64,000 nucleotides of DNA from Atrina japonica (taxonomy: Eukaryota; Mollusca; Bivalvia; Pterioida; Pinnidae), in NCBI GenBank assembly GCA_030159075.1, contig BROG01000452.1:1-64000 (forward strand). Reading direction: 5' to 3'. Position 1 is the first letter of the stretch. The number at the start of each line of letters is the position of its first letter. The notes under the pieces were generated by a model. That model was given only the letters and a program-made list of their open reading frames with translations, was not told the DNA's origin and made no database searches. A program made the translations under genes and the position numbers. This document shows, in pieces, positions 33,314-45,530 of the stretch.

Positions 33314-33574
33314 TCCATATTACACGTGACACTTAAAGTATTGTTATTATAATATACACTCCAGAGGACTATGTGAGGGCCAAATACAATGAATTTACCA
33401 CAAAAAGGACGACTAAAACCATCCCAGATTTGCCAGTCAGGAGAACGACTCAAATATAATTTGTAACACGAACGATGAAGCCAGGTACCACTTGTAGTAG
33501 GTATCGCCGGACCGGGTCGTACTAAGGAATTCAAAAAATGGTAGTGACTGATCTTTCGCCAAGCCCTCAACGAA

Positions 33575-33930
33575 TGTAGGAAAACAAAGTCACAGGAAAA
33601 AAAAAGTCAAGAAAAAAAGTCAGAGTTTTATGGATATCATAATGTTTATGGCAGTTGACTATTTTTGAAGATCCAAAAATTGCGAGAGGGGCAATGATCA
33701 AGCGCACGTGATAAAACCGTACTTGTGGAAATTTCTTCAAAATCTTTGTACATAATTTGCCGTAGATAGAATGACAGAAGGTTTATCAAAGTGCATATCT
33801 ATTGTCTCTTAAAATGGAAAAAAGGAACACATGTCGAAATAAAGCTGTGATTTTCTATTCTTTATGACTTTTTTCCTACATATAAATTTGTGACTTTTTC
33901 CAGTGACTTTTTTCCTGGGTATTTTTTTTT
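33575..33930. mobile_element. TIR-like element M2, copy 2
   Basis: Left GAATGTAGGAAAACAAAGTC, AAAAAAAGTCA and ATATCATAATGTTTATG, then GTTGACTATTTTTGAAGATC. Right part has TGACTTTTTTCCTACATA and CCAGTGACTTTTTTCCTGGG, the inverse of the left motif. Confidence 0.55.
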
Positions 33931-35392
33931 TCTGTGTTTGTCTCTTTATAGAGCTGATGCAGAGCCATGTGGCTGTACATGTTTCAGACTATAGTCTATG
34001 AGAAATTAAACACATGATAATGACAGTCACAGAACGACTGGAAATATCGACGTCTGATAAGAATTCAGCAAGGATGACCAGTCGTACAATGGAGATATTC
34101 TCAAAAACAATGGGAGGTATTCCGAAGTAGTTACGTACACATGATAATTAATAAACCTGACATTCGGATAGAATACGGATTTGAAACAATATCTGAACAT
34201 GTAAGATAACGGGAAACCAAGAATGTGGATATAGTGCTAAACGCCAGCTGTTTGATTCACATGCGAAACAAAAAAAAAAAAAAAAACACTTTAGAACTAC
34301 GTTGATTTGTAGCATGGTTTTATTGAGCGTTCGGGTATTTTCCAATTCCACACTTTTTTGGGAATGGGTCCTGGACTTCTTTAATTGGAATTTTTATCAC
34401 AATATTATTGTAAATGGGAAATCAGAAGTATAAAAAATTCACAAAGCTGTTTGAAAATCACAAGAATCTTTTCAAATCCATTGTAATTCGACTTCGATAG
34501 GGAAATTCTGACTGCAAACTGAACACAAATGCATTTTTTGCATTGGATATGGGGCCTTATTTTCGCCCCTCCCCTATTGTTGCTGGGGAAATTCTAGCGA
34601 CGTATTATTGAAATTGGAAAATCTAAACTTACACAAAACTGTTTGAAAATTCGATATTTATATATATTTTTTTCAAATTCACCTTTATTTGACTCCAATA
34701 AGGAAATTCCGACTGCAAACTGGGGAAAAAGTGCTTTTTCTTGCATTGGGAATTGGGCCTCATTTGGACCACTGTTATAGGATGGAAAATCTCTAGCGTT
34801 ATAACATCTGCTTTACGAAAATGGCGTTGTTCCAGAAGACTTTCTGGTGTAAAGAAAACGCAATCATGTAACGTGTAGCTTGTAACCCACCTTGTCGTCA
34901 TGCTGCGGTATCGTAAACATGTCAACTGCAGTATATTGACCCTATAATTGTCCTTGATGACCACTGCACTGGTCACCCGTGTCATAACCACGGGGTATCA
35001 AGTCAGGAAGTGACATCGTAATTATATACGTATAATGTTCCCGTTCTTGATACAACACGGAAGTGACGATAGCGCTGTTTAAATGACGGGTTCGGAATGT
35101 TTACTCATCGAGTTTAGACGATGTACGTTATAAGCCGATTTGACCGTTCTTAACAAACACATGTCTGTCTCTGTATCAATATTGATAAAACTTCTGCACA
35201 GAGGCGTGGGTTATAACATTAAGATAGATATTAAGGGTTATATTTGACGTAGAAAGGGATGAAGACATATTGACATGTGTTGTGTATTTATGACTTGCAC
35301 GATAAGAATTTCATTGATAACGATTTATAACGGTTTAAAAAGAAATTAATCTCTCCATTGAACAAATCTTTACCGGCAAAATGCACCAGGGT

Positions 35393-35930
35393 TGACAACC
35401 ACGTACCTTCACCTCGACTTTCAATGCATTCGCCTGAAACATATTCCACAGCAGTTTTCTATAGATACTCACATCTACCTATCGGCTTTCTATGAGTTGG
35501 CCCACCTACCTTAACTTTGTTTTTTATGCTTTCATACAACTTCCTTTACTTTCACATTTTATGCTTTCACACACCCACATACGCACTTTTATTTCGGGTT
35601 TCAATGTGTTCTTCCACCCACCTTCATTTCGTCTTTCACTGCGTTCCCCCACCCGTCGTCATTCACTGCGTTCCCCACCCACCTTCATGTCGGATTTCAA
35701 TTCCGCGGTTCACCCACCCACCATTACGTCAGTTTTATATACATCATTTCACCCATACTTCACGGAAGTTTTTTCCCCATTATCCCACCCATCTTCCTGT
35801 CGGCTATCCATGTTTTCACCCACCCACCTTCATGCTGGCTGTCTATATGCATTCTCCCACCCACCGTGTCAGCTTTCTATGCGTCTGCCCACGTACTATC
35901 ACACTGGTGTCAATGCATTCGCCCAACGAA
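35393..35930. repeat. Diverged minisatellite, unit about 33-35 bp
   Basis: Repeated, decayed versions of CCCACCCACCTTCATGTCGG followed by CTTTCTATGCATTC. The two overlapping 156-codon plus frames are by-products of this repeat, with no start context or family match. Confidence 0.75.
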
Positions 35931-38900
35931 AGCCTTCCTTTCGCGAGATGTACTCTCTGTAAAACTGAAAGTCAGGAACATAGATAGGATAATTTGCTGT
36001 ACAATTAATTAATTAAATATTCTCTGTAATTTGATTAAATATGTTGATGTTATGTTCAAAGACAAGTCAAGTTTCTTGTAAGCTATCGGCACCACAAAAA
36101 GCGAGTAAAATTTAAAGTTTAAATATTCATGATCTGAATTAAGCGCTTGTATGGGGGAACATTGATCACAAATGCAATTCAATACACTTGCGTAAGTGAT
36201 TACAAGTTGTATTATCTATCAGTTTTACATAGTTTCCTTTGAAGGCATACCAGAGGTGTAATTTCACAGACAAAAACTGTAAGATTCTTTACATGAACAG
36301 TGTAGTACATTTTCTTTCTTGCTGTTTAGTATCGATATCGCTCCTCCTCTGATGAATTAAAAGACGGTTAAATACAGAAAGCATTAAAACTCAGCCGCAA
36401 GGAGAAAATGGCGATGATTCACATGCTCACCACTATTCCCCATTAACAGAATTATAGCGCTTGTTTAGCTGTTGAATTCCCGATACATTTATCCCGGGGA
36501 TAATTCAAAACCTATCATTATTCCTTTCTTGTAGGAACAAATTTGAATACTTTTGTAAAGCCTTCACTACAGTAAATATGATTCATTGATCTCTCAAGCA
36601 CCCTGGATACACGGCAAGAAAACTAACATTTGTCGCGTTATTGGAGCTGAATACGGACTCCCCCGCCCGACTTCCTTTGTGATAAAGGCAGCTTAATATA
36701 GAACGAAGGACGGAACAGTGCATCTGTTCCAGTCTGAGAGGAAAAACTACATCATCGCTGTCTCGTGTTTAATTATTCTATGCAATAATGTTGCGATGCT
36801 CATCGAGCGAAATAAATCATATACCGCGTTCCCTGTCCGTACTTATAAGTTTTCCCCCGAGTATCGCAAACACCTGCATCAGAAGCACTTACAAAAATTA
36901 CATTTAGAATGCAACTCCAGTTTTTATTATCATGTGGACACAAATTTAAGATATAGGAGAGGTTGCTGATCACGTAGAAAAGTTACGATCGACAATTTAA
37001 AACAGTGCGATGTACACACGAAGGCTTGATCCACATGACATTTTGTTCCGTATAGTGAAACGTGTTGTATTGCTTGTAGCCACAAGAAACATGTATTAAA
37101 TGTAGTCAAATTTTGAATAGTATTTTACGCCACTGTCTCCTAAGAAAATATTATTATTTTATTTCAGAAAAAAGTTTTGTCTGATTTAGTCATAATACAA
37201 AATTTTATTCTAAAATAATAAAGTATTAAATTTTTGTTAGGAGAACACCACACTCAACACTTATTCAGTTATACGTATCGTGATGGCCATTTTTTAATGG
37301 TTGAGGAGGGGATTCGGTTAAACAATGTACTTAGGAAGAGACAGTCTGTCTTCCGAAAGTAAACTGGCAAACTTTCTCACTAAAAAATCAGCTTAGTTTC
37401 CAGCGCCGGCAGCGGGACTCGAACCTGCGCTGAGTAGAAGTGAGACTTCATATTTCAAAGCCGGATGCTCTAACCACCCGGGCGCAGATGCCCCCAACCC
37501 TGTATTCAATAAAAAAAAAAAAAAACAAAAAAAACGGTGCAATCTACAAGGATTTTATAGAACGTTCCCACACTTATATTCACCATCTTTCCACGGATAT
37601 TAATCTTTAGCTTTCTAGTTCATGCAGCCTACAGAGCCCCACATAATATTGCATCCGAAAAAACATTTTAGTCCCCCCAAGGGCACTTACCAAACAAGAA
37701 ATAAACAAGTGCGTGATCTGTATTATTTTCTTCCGTTTTGAATTAAAGTTTCTTGCTTTTATTACACTGTGATGTTTGGTCAATTGCATCGTATTTTGCC
37801 CGATATATCCCCCCCCCCTTTTTTTTTTTTTTTTTTGTCAGAATATTGTTACAATTTACAGCAATAGAAACAAGTATACGTCACACAGAGAGAGTAAATG
37901 GCGTGTTTAAAAGTTAAACCGTTATGTAAACTTTAGAAAAAAAAATTACAATCCGCTCTAGGTGTTACATGGTCTGAAGGTGACTCTGACATTACTGTTG
38001 GTGTAAAACTCGAGAAGATCAAGGGACTTATTAGCAATGAAATAGCTGTAAAGTGAAAACTTTGATGATTCACTCTGGACTTATTGGGTCAATTTCCTAC
38101 GCGACGATACACATTGATTTGTTTAAAATACAGAATACGGCAATTCAATTACAATTATTGGACCGGCGTCACATATGTCTCCTCATTTTAATTTACAACA
38201 CAAATCAATGATTTGATATGCACATACCCTTAATGCTTCAGAGGTTTCTGTCAATTTAATTATGGTATACTCGTCAGAGATCCGTCAACACGGTTTGACT
38301 TTTTTAATCAGTCGAGTACATATAACAAGAGAATTGCAAATTCGGGGTCTAGAAAGTAAGAAAACCAACGGAAATACACCCCCCCCCCCAAAAAAAAAAT
38401 CCAACAGATGCATTACCATTGTGGTTTTTTTCCTGGACAATAAATAGACAGATTGATAGACATAGATAGATTTACAGATAGACTGATTAATACATGTGAC
38501 ATTAGTAAATGGAAATCATATGCACAAGTTATACATCCGAAAGAGTAGCTAATCCGAAAATCAAATAAACGATATTTCCCAAGATCAAGTATACAATAGT
38601 TCCTGGGCTCAGTCTTATCCGGTGCAGTGTGATCCGTTTTGTGTCGATAATTAGATACACTCACGCTGTTTCCGTTATTTAAGATAATAAGACTATGGGG
38701 AGTTGTTCTTTTGTTCGTCTCATTCACTATGAAATCGGATGCAGATTTCCTAATCTGATTCGTTATCAGCGGATAACTGGTATTGATTATCCATAAAATA
38801 AACAAAACAACAGCAAACATCTCAGAAAAAAGATGAGTGCAGTTGACAGGGTGGGACTTATTTTAGCGTCGGGTTCTGAAGCATGCTCATATGTTAGATT

Positions 38901-39035
38901 ATCAGACTTTTGAAGTTGAGCTACATCCGACATTTTGTAGTGGGGTCTAGACGGATCGGAGAGACTGGATGTCATTTAAAGTTCCATGTGTGTATAAATT
39001 TTGAGGTTTTGCTTCCACGTCATTATATTGATAAA
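35931..39035. other. Intergenic, no convincing gene
   Basis: A frame at 36,720-36,969 carries a hydrophobic run (IIAVSCLIILCNNVAMLI) but starts without ATG and matches nothing I know. SINE T copy 2 is at 37,118-37,490. Short poly(A) or poly(C)/poly(T) runs occur at 37,510, 37,808 and 38,382. The minus frame 38,820-38,413 begins with a signal-like MFAVVLFILWIINTSYP but overlaps another minus frame (38,975-38,787) and has no supported exons. Confidence 0.45.
37118..37490 (-). mobile_element. tRNA-derived SINE family T, copy 2, carrying a nested insertion
   Basis: Minus-strand head: GCCCGGGTGGTTAGAGCATC (A box, from 37,484) and CAGGTTCGAGTCCC (B box, near 37,414-37,427), a good tRNA-like match. 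Plus-strand body TTACGCCACTG is separated from ACTCAACACTTATTCAGTTA by about 95 AT-rich bases bounded by TCTCCTAA and TTAGGAGA, absent from the other two copies. Confidence 0.7.
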
Positions 39036-39120
39036 ATGGATGTACCGACGCCAAATGACGTTATCAACGGAAACGGAACTACACGGAATAATGCCGACAT
39101 TTTTACGTCACTTGCTACCC
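39036..39120 (+). CDS. Candidate first coding exon of the PPxY membrane protein
   Basis: ATG in good context (ATAAAATGG), 28 codons beginning MDVPTPNDVINGNGTTRNNA, then donor ACCC|GTAAGTT in phase 1. Phase 1 fits the acceptor of the transmembrane exon at 45,972. The product would be a short extracellular N-terminus with an NGT sequon and no cleaved signal peptide. A rival start is 42,999-43,041 (MPNTKLSWNRLVFR, donor G|GTAAGA, also phase 1). Linkage across 6.8 kb is inference. Confidence 0.4.
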
Positions 39121-39462
39121 GTAAGTTAACTGAATTATTTCATCTTACGCGATGCTGATTTGTAATATAGAATAATTATGTTTGTATATTGTTTGTTTTC
39201 AATGTCGAATAAGTCTCCTTCTACCTATAGTATTATGAATTTCTTGTAAAGTGATTTGGACCGTTTCAATTGAAAACTGATATTCTTGAACCCAGAATTA
39301 AGGATTGGGACCCGAAGTTATCAGATTCACTCAAGGTCAAATTTAATTTTATTCATATTTTTACTAGATTGTCATTTTAAAAACATCTCGATCTGACTGC
39401 CGAATGGAAACACACTAATTTTCATACTGATACGCATGGTAAGTTTTGGGTTGATGATGGTC

Positions 39463-39503
<41 letters not shown>

Positions 39504-39540
39504 GTTGAATACGGAACTAAATTAGAGCATGTACTCAGAT

Positions 39541-39712
39541 ATAAAAAGTCTCAAATACCAAGGCATAATTCACTAGGATGTCCAGGATATAGGTACAAAT
39601 CTGGTAAAATGGACAAACAAACACGGACCTCTCGAAATCAAGAGGTGGGATCGGGCGCCATGGAGGAGTAAGCACCCCCTGTCGACCGGTCACACCCGCT
39701 GCGAGTCCACGG
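39541..39712. repeat. Interspersed repeat family R1, copy 3 (longest)
   Basis: Has GATGTCCAGGATATAGGTAC and CACGGACCTCTCGAAATC, then extends through GGGCGCCATGGAGGAGTAAG to CACACCCGCTGCGAGTC. The extension is also seen, diverged, at 54,000-54,066. Confidence 0.6.
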
Positions 39713-40342
39713 TCAAACAATTTTTAAATATTTCTGAAGTTTTCTTTAAATGAGCAATGGTTTTCATCATCATTTCATCATCATTATTCGCCGGTTTGTC
39801 CAATTACCATCTTGAAATAATTTTAACCTCGATTGACTCTGAGTAAATATGGTAAATGCGGACCCAGATCTTATAAATGTTAGGTTTAAATAAAAACAAC
39901 GCAGTTTCTTATTTGTCTCTGAACCCCATTATCATTACTGAACATATTAAATTACCCACTCCTTATAAATGTTAGGTTTAAATAAAAACAACGCAGTTTC
40001 TTATTTTTCTCTGAATTTTATCATTACGTTAGAACACAGCACATGTTCAACCGTCATTATATGTTATCATTACAATGTGGCCATACTGGGGCATATGTGT
40101 TTAACAAGCACGTTATCTTAGACGTATGATTTCGAAGCGGTTATCAGACAGAGAGGTCAACATATCATTATCGTGTGAGGTATACATTGTATTTGTCCTG
40201 GGTAATTATTTGGACCAGTTGGCAATGGATGCAGTCAATCTTGCATTAAAGGGCATGTCTGATTATTATCATTGGCAAATTTTGATATTTGAAATGAAAA
40301 AAAAGTAAATACATAAAATAAAAATTTATAAATTTGTTGCTT

Positions 40343-40501
40343 AGGCGTCTGAACCGGGGGGAGGGGGGGGGGGCTAGGGGGGCTTAGCCCCCCACTTTGT
40401 TTTTGCAAAGATTGACATAGGTGTTAAAAATTGGGGCTTAGCCCCCAGACGTTTCTGGCGTGTGTATGTGTTTTAAGTTCAATTTGCTTCCGACGCTGAT
40501 G
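40343..40501. mobile_element. MITE-like element M1, copy 2
   Basis: GGCGTCTGAACCGGGGGGAG to GCTTCCGACGCTGATG with the internal GGGGCTTAGCCCCC palindromes and TGGCGTGTGTATGTGTTTTA. Close to copy 1, with a different G/C run length and one deletion of about 22 bases. Confidence 0.65.
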
Positions 40502-41825
40502 TGTTGTATGGGCTTCCTTGCTAGATAGTTCAACATAATAATAGGTCTAACGAGAATTCGTACAGTGCACTAAATAGTCTTGAACTAATTATATACTCTC
40601 AGTCGATAGAGATATTTGATAGGGAACCATTGATATATATATATATATATATTTTTGAGATTCGGCGAAAATACAGATTTTTAATTATGATCCATCTCGT
40701 GAATTTCTGTTGCTATGCATCCGCTGGACTTTTTGATATTTATAGTCAAGTGGTTTTATAAGTAGTATTGCTGATAATCAAATGTTAAAATAATAATTGT
40801 TACAATTGATAACCATCAAATATAATAATGGAGACCCTTTGTGTTGATTTATTATTCACTGAGCGGAAAATTGAAAGCGTTTATCTTAATTATCCCGGTC
40901 CATTATTTGCAGCACGCGACCCGACGATTTAAGTCGCACGCATGGCGAGGTAGAATACTAACACTTGATAATGCCAAATCTTTAAACATCTATTGTTTTC
41001 GAAATTCTGGGACAGATGCGTGATCTGTTTGAAGTTTTGACATTTAAGAATAAATTATTTCATCCAGAAAAAGAGACTGATAAAAGAGAGAACACAAAGA
41101 CACGAACTGATGTTGAGTCAGTGTCGGCTACATTTCACGACAAATGTTTATGTGCATGTGTATGAGGGTATAATCAGGAAATTTGAATCAGTGTCCGTGA
41201 TATTTATAGCTTTGATATGTCGTCGGTCATAAGTTAAAATATTTATAGAGAAAGTGCAAAATTCGCCGAATCATTTTGAATTTCAGAAAGTGCAAAATTC
41301 GCCGAATCATTTTGAATTTCAGAAAGTCATTATACATATAAATCATGCAGTTAAAATGTTAATGTAATCGATAGTAGTTCCGGATATATCTTAATCATGA
41401 GACATCCCGTGGTTTTTCAGTCACTGAAAATGAAAAAAAAAAATAGAATTTCACAACTCTGTCGAGATACCACCATGTTGGGATACCCTCATCTCAGCTT
41501 TGCTGATGTTCGAATTTCGAAAGACCTGTGTTACTACACTGAATTCTTTAAACGACTCGGTATCAATCAAATACATCGTTTCCTCTCATCAATACGCAAC
41601 TTATATCGAGTAAATAAACCATTTCCTATCTATCACTGTCAAAATCGAATTCATAGTTAAATTTAGGGAAACCCATTATCCGGGCATCTTGGCATAATTG
41701 TGAAACGCCATATTCCACTACGAGAGAGTTATCCATGCAAGCGACAGTACCCAGTTTCCATTTGTGGTACAGCCGAGTATTCCTTCGCCAAGAGTTCGAC
41801 AAAAAGATTATATATATATATTATA

Positions 41826-41862
<37 letters not shown>

Positions 41863-43594
41863 GTTTATTAACGAGCCTGTTACATATACCAGAACAGGCC
41901 ACTGGAGACTGCACAATCGCGACGGCAAACGTCACAATTTGTGACACATCACGTCATAGCAAACGTTTTGGCGGGATGTAAAACAGCAATGACACGAAAT
42001 AATGTTGGCGTTAGTTATGACTGAACAAATTATATTCTGAAGACATTGTTTACTTTCTCTAAACATCTAATTTATCGAAAAATGATAATACGGTTAAGAT
42101 ATTATTTCATGGTTGGTATACCAAAAAGTCGATTTTAAGCGACGTTTTATACTCTTTGTTAAATATCAACACGTTGTTACACAGAGGCCGAGATAATCAC
42201 AGGTAATTTTTTGTTCTATCATATCTAGATCTACCTTTCTCTTTAACATCGTCTATGATTAATAAGACCTTTTGCAGTAATATTTTTAAAAAAAATTCCA
42301 GATTTTTACTTTTATCTGTAAGTTTACGCGTTTTTTAATGATGACAAACGACAAGGTAATGGTCCACGATTACTGCTGCGCCGTGCTCATCAAACAATTA
42401 TTTGCCGTGCTAATATTTCCGTTTACATGTTCGCAACACGATTACCGATGTTGACATCATCAATTAAACTTAAATAAATGCCCACGTGCCAGTTTTGATA
42501 TAAGGCGGATGGACAATTTAAAGAAACAACATGGAGATAAGACATTGTTTATATTGCCTGGATATTGTTAAACGAAGTGTTAATACATAATGACTGTTGA
42601 CAAAAATGACTTATTAGTTGACCCGAGGTCACTGAAGTATCAGATTTGGCCCCGGGGATCTAACATTACGAAGTTCAGTTTTAGACTATAACGCCGTCCG
42701 ATTGGGTTCTTTGTTTTATAAAAAAAGATACATTCCTGATTAGTATGTACGAGATCTACTTTGAATATCAGTGATCTAGAAGGAAATTTATCACACAGAA
42801 ATGCTAAGACAGCGTAGCTCGGAGGTTGGCGACATACCAGTTTTGTCCTGCAGTGTTTGTCGCTAAGACGTTTACTTGTCAAGTAAATCAATGCGAAAAA
42901 GGTCATACTAGTCAAAAAAAATTCTTATCAGAAATTTTGGATTGATATTTTGTCGCCATAAATCTGTGTGGACGTTTCGAATCTTTTCGCCAATAAACAT
43001 GCCGAACACAAAGTTATCCTGGAATAGACTAGTGTTTAGAGGTAAGACGTACGCAACATTATTCTGCAAACCGGCTTTCATTTAATTTCAGCTTTCTATA
43101 CCTTTTCTTTCTAAAAATACTTCTGTGCTATTTCTATGTGTTTTTTTCTTCTGGATTTTGGAAAATGTTTTTTTTAAGAACATGTAAGAACGCAAACCAT
43201 TCACGCGAGATAGCATCATTACCATGGCTTAAAGTCAGCAATATTACTAAGAACTCAAGCTCAAGCTCAGGATGTTAAGGTAAAATACACATTGCTTATA
43301 CTGCAACTGGACATGCTTTTAATTTGAGGGCATACAGTTGTAAGAAATGATGAAAACGTTTGCCAATTTGAATAATACTTAAGAAATTAAAAACAAAATG
43401 CAAGTTTGCACTCAACGTTTTTAACCATATTCATTTTTACAGGAAGATCGTTAGTGCTGCCAAAATGTATATGTGTATGATGAAAAAATGACAGTTTTTC
43501 CTATTGAAAGAGTTCTAAAAAAATTACAAAGTACTATATAGTTAACATAAAAATATATAAGGTGAGCTTGAGTATTGAGTAAATTTGCTGACTC

Positions 43595-43997
43595 CTCGAC
43601 TAGGTAACCACTTGTGATGGTCAAATGGTAAAACATTCGACAAGCAGGCGTAAGGTCCCGGGCTCGTTTTCTGGTACTGGTATTTTAAAACTCACAACCC
43701 CTGAAAAACAATGGACACTCTCTGTATATCAATGACTTGTGTTTTTAGGGGTTTTGACAAAAATCGCAGTGATTGTTCCTTCGCCGAACGCTTGGCATAC
43801 GGCGTGACAGTCAGCAGTCTTTCGGATGAGGCTTAAACCGACGTCTCGTGTCACGGTGGCGTGGCAAATAAAAGGATTTTCACTGCATTGGCGTCAGTCC
43901 ATAGCACAGGTCAAAATTTGTGATACTTAATCTAAAGCTGACGATATCTCAATATAAGTGAAAATTTATCGACGGGATGTCAAAAAAGTCAGGCGTC
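43595..43997 (+). mobile_element. SINE family U, tRNA-like head and shared body
   Basis: Head CTTGTGATGGTCAAATGGTA with B-box-like GGTCCCGGGCTCG. Body TCTTTCGGATGAGGCTTAAA, CGACGTCTCGTGTCACGGTG and AAAAGGATTTTCACTGCA parallels the body of family S, so the two share a central domain under different heads. It also contains a segment (43,690-43,733) resembling the 48.7 kb minisatellite unit. Ends GACGGGATGTCAAAAAAGTC. Confidence 0.6.
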
Positions 43998-44030
43998 ATC
44001 TCCTTTGAATGAAGCCGAATCATGAAAATA

Positions 44031-44035
<5 letters not shown>

Positions 44036-44090
<55 letters not shown>
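44036..44090. repeat. (TA)n microsatellite
   Basis: About 55 bases of TA repeat, directly followed by repeat R4 copy 1. Confidence 0.95.
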
Positions 44091-44093
<3 letters not shown>

Positions 44094-44225
44094 ACATTCG
44101 CTTTGATATATCAGTTTATCCCGAGGGATTTATAACTTAACAAATATATACGAGATTGAAAAGTGATAACCCCGTTGTTGAAATGATTGTAATTAATTTT
44201 AACTGTTGCAATGTCGTAATCGCCA
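44091..44225 (+). repeat. (TA)n-anchored repeat R4, copy 1
   Basis: CAGTTTATCCCGAGGGATTT, ATATATACGAGATTGAAAAG and TGATAACCCCGTTGTTGAAA are shared with 55,529-55,663 at very high identity over about 130 bases. Both copies start exactly at the end of a (TA)n tract. Confidence 0.8.
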
Positions 44226-44386
44226 AGGGCGAACATATATAAAGTATTTTTTTATTTAAATATTCTAAAACAAGAAATATAATATACAATACATATGGAT
44301 ATACAATGCACATAATTATGCACAAAGTCGCAAGCTATTACACTTGTTTACCTACTAGACTTGTACTAAATAATGTATGTCGAAGA

Positions 44387-44389
<3 letters not shown>

Positions 44390-44449
<60 letters not shown>
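44390..44449. repeat. (GA)n microsatellite
   Basis: About 58 bases of GA repeat. Confidence 0.95.
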
Positions 44450-44452
<3 letters not shown>

Positions 44453-44827
44453 ATTGAGGTTCGTTTACAATTTTTTACAAGGAGATTGTTAGCCAGTTCT
44501 ACAAGAAGGTAAACAAGCACCGCGATGACCCTGTTCTGTATTTAATATGCGACATTGTTTTTCCTTACGTTGATATAAATCAGGGATCATCCTTTTGATC
44601 TTCTGCTCTAAGCTATGGATGTAAACTCTAGACTGGTATAACTTATAAGGTTTTGTACAAATAATTTTTATAAAGAAGAAAAAATGACAAATTTGACGGA
44701 TCTTCATGACCTTAGGCCACACAAAAAAATTTGACCGGAGGTATTCCGATCGTATGTGCATGTCCATTCGTAAATATACACCTACGTCGGACTTTATTTA
44801 CCTGGGTATCTCACCTGTATGATTCAG

Positions 44828-44956
44828 GTAGAAAACAATTTCTTCTCACTTTTATGACTTTTTACATTGAAGTCGGACGTTTAATTTGTACTAGAATAAC
44901 ACCATCAGTTAAGTCCGTTAATATGTCTTTACATTCCGTCGACTTTAAATCTCAAG
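44828..44956 (+). CDS. Candidate phase 1-1 cassette exon upstream of the transmembrane exon
   Basis: 43 open codons between acceptor GATTCAG and donor CAAG|GTAAGA, with phases matching both the candidate first exon and the transmembrane exon. Includes FYIEVGRLICTRITPSVKSV, which could be extracellular, but the acceptor has a weak pyrimidine tract and no family match is apparent. May be chance. Confidence 0.2.
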
Positions 44957-45394
44957 GTAAGATATTTTCTTTAAGTTATGGTATCAATAATGAGAATAAT
45001 GCTTTATTGAAATTTTAAATATTTATTTATTCAATTTTAATGTTTAAATAGATAAATATTTAAATTTGTAATATAACAATACTTATGACAATACAAATTG
45101 ATATCAATGATAAGAATGATGATGATGATGATGATGACGACGATGATGGTATTTCAGTCTGGAGTATTCTCCTTTGAAAATATACGCGTCCTCCTTCTTA
45201 TGCAATTCTATTCACTATTGGCACCGAAAATAGTGATTTTGCAATTAAGTAAAATATCACTAGTGATTTTCGATAACTTTTATACATTTTATATAATCGA
45301 TACAAAAATCTTAAATACCCCGGGTATTGGGTTTTGTATTTCAGTTATAACCACGTACTTTTTTGGAGCCTAAAATGATTTTAATATGAGAAAG

Positions 45395-45530
45395 TTTGTC
45401 AGTTTACTTGCGGAAGGCGGACGATCTCTTCCCGGGTACATTGTAACCGGGTACTCTCCTTCACCATTTAAAACTGACCGCCAACATATAACTGAAAAAA
45501 AAACTGTTGAGTGTGGCGTAAAACACGAAT
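45395..45530 (+). mobile_element. tRNA-derived SINE family T, copy 3 (body only)
   Basis: Reverse complement of the family T body: GTCAGTTTACTTGCGGAAGG, CCCGGGTACATTGTAACCGG and CTGACCGCCAACATATAACT. The tRNA-like head is missing. Confidence 0.55.

Larger units (their letters stand above)
31894..35392. other. Intergenic, no convincing gene
   Basis: Holds two (TA)n tracts, element M2 copy 2 and an A-run at 34,267-34,286. The frame 32,136-32,336 ends at a good donor (CCGCAG|GTAATT) and contains YTCPICDYHTFIT, but I find no partner exon or family match. The minus frame at 34,629-34,991 has no recognisable domain. Confidence 0.45.
39121..44827. other. Presumed intron or intergenic, repeat-rich
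   Basis: Contains poly(A) 39,466-39,500, repeat R1 copy 3, a duplicated 50-base segment (39,868-39,918 and 39,960-40,010, CTTATAAATGTTAGGTTTAA), MITE M1 copy 2, a 36-bp tandem duplication at 41,249-41,325, poly(T) 41,831-41,859, SINE U and repeats near 44 kb. Frames at 41,397-41,660 and 42,640-42,915 have no recognisable domain. Confidence 0.5.

Noticed and set aside
35492..35987. Two overlapping 156-codon frames
   Set aside because: Both follow a diverged minisatellite in different frames; no start context, splice sites or family match.
36349..36380. CTGATGA followed by GAAA, a possible hammerhead
   Set aside because: The 20 bases between them do not form a usable stem II and no stem I pairing flanks the motif.
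36718..36969. Frame with hydrophobic N-terminal segment
   Set aside because: No ATG at the start, no splice support and no family resemblance; possible but not supportable.
38413..38975. Minus-strand frame with signal-like start MFAVVLFILWIINTSYP, and an overlapping frame ending in a hydrophobic segment
   Set aside because: Only one hydrophobic start supports it. No mature domain, conserved Cys pattern, clear prohormone sites or splice partners.
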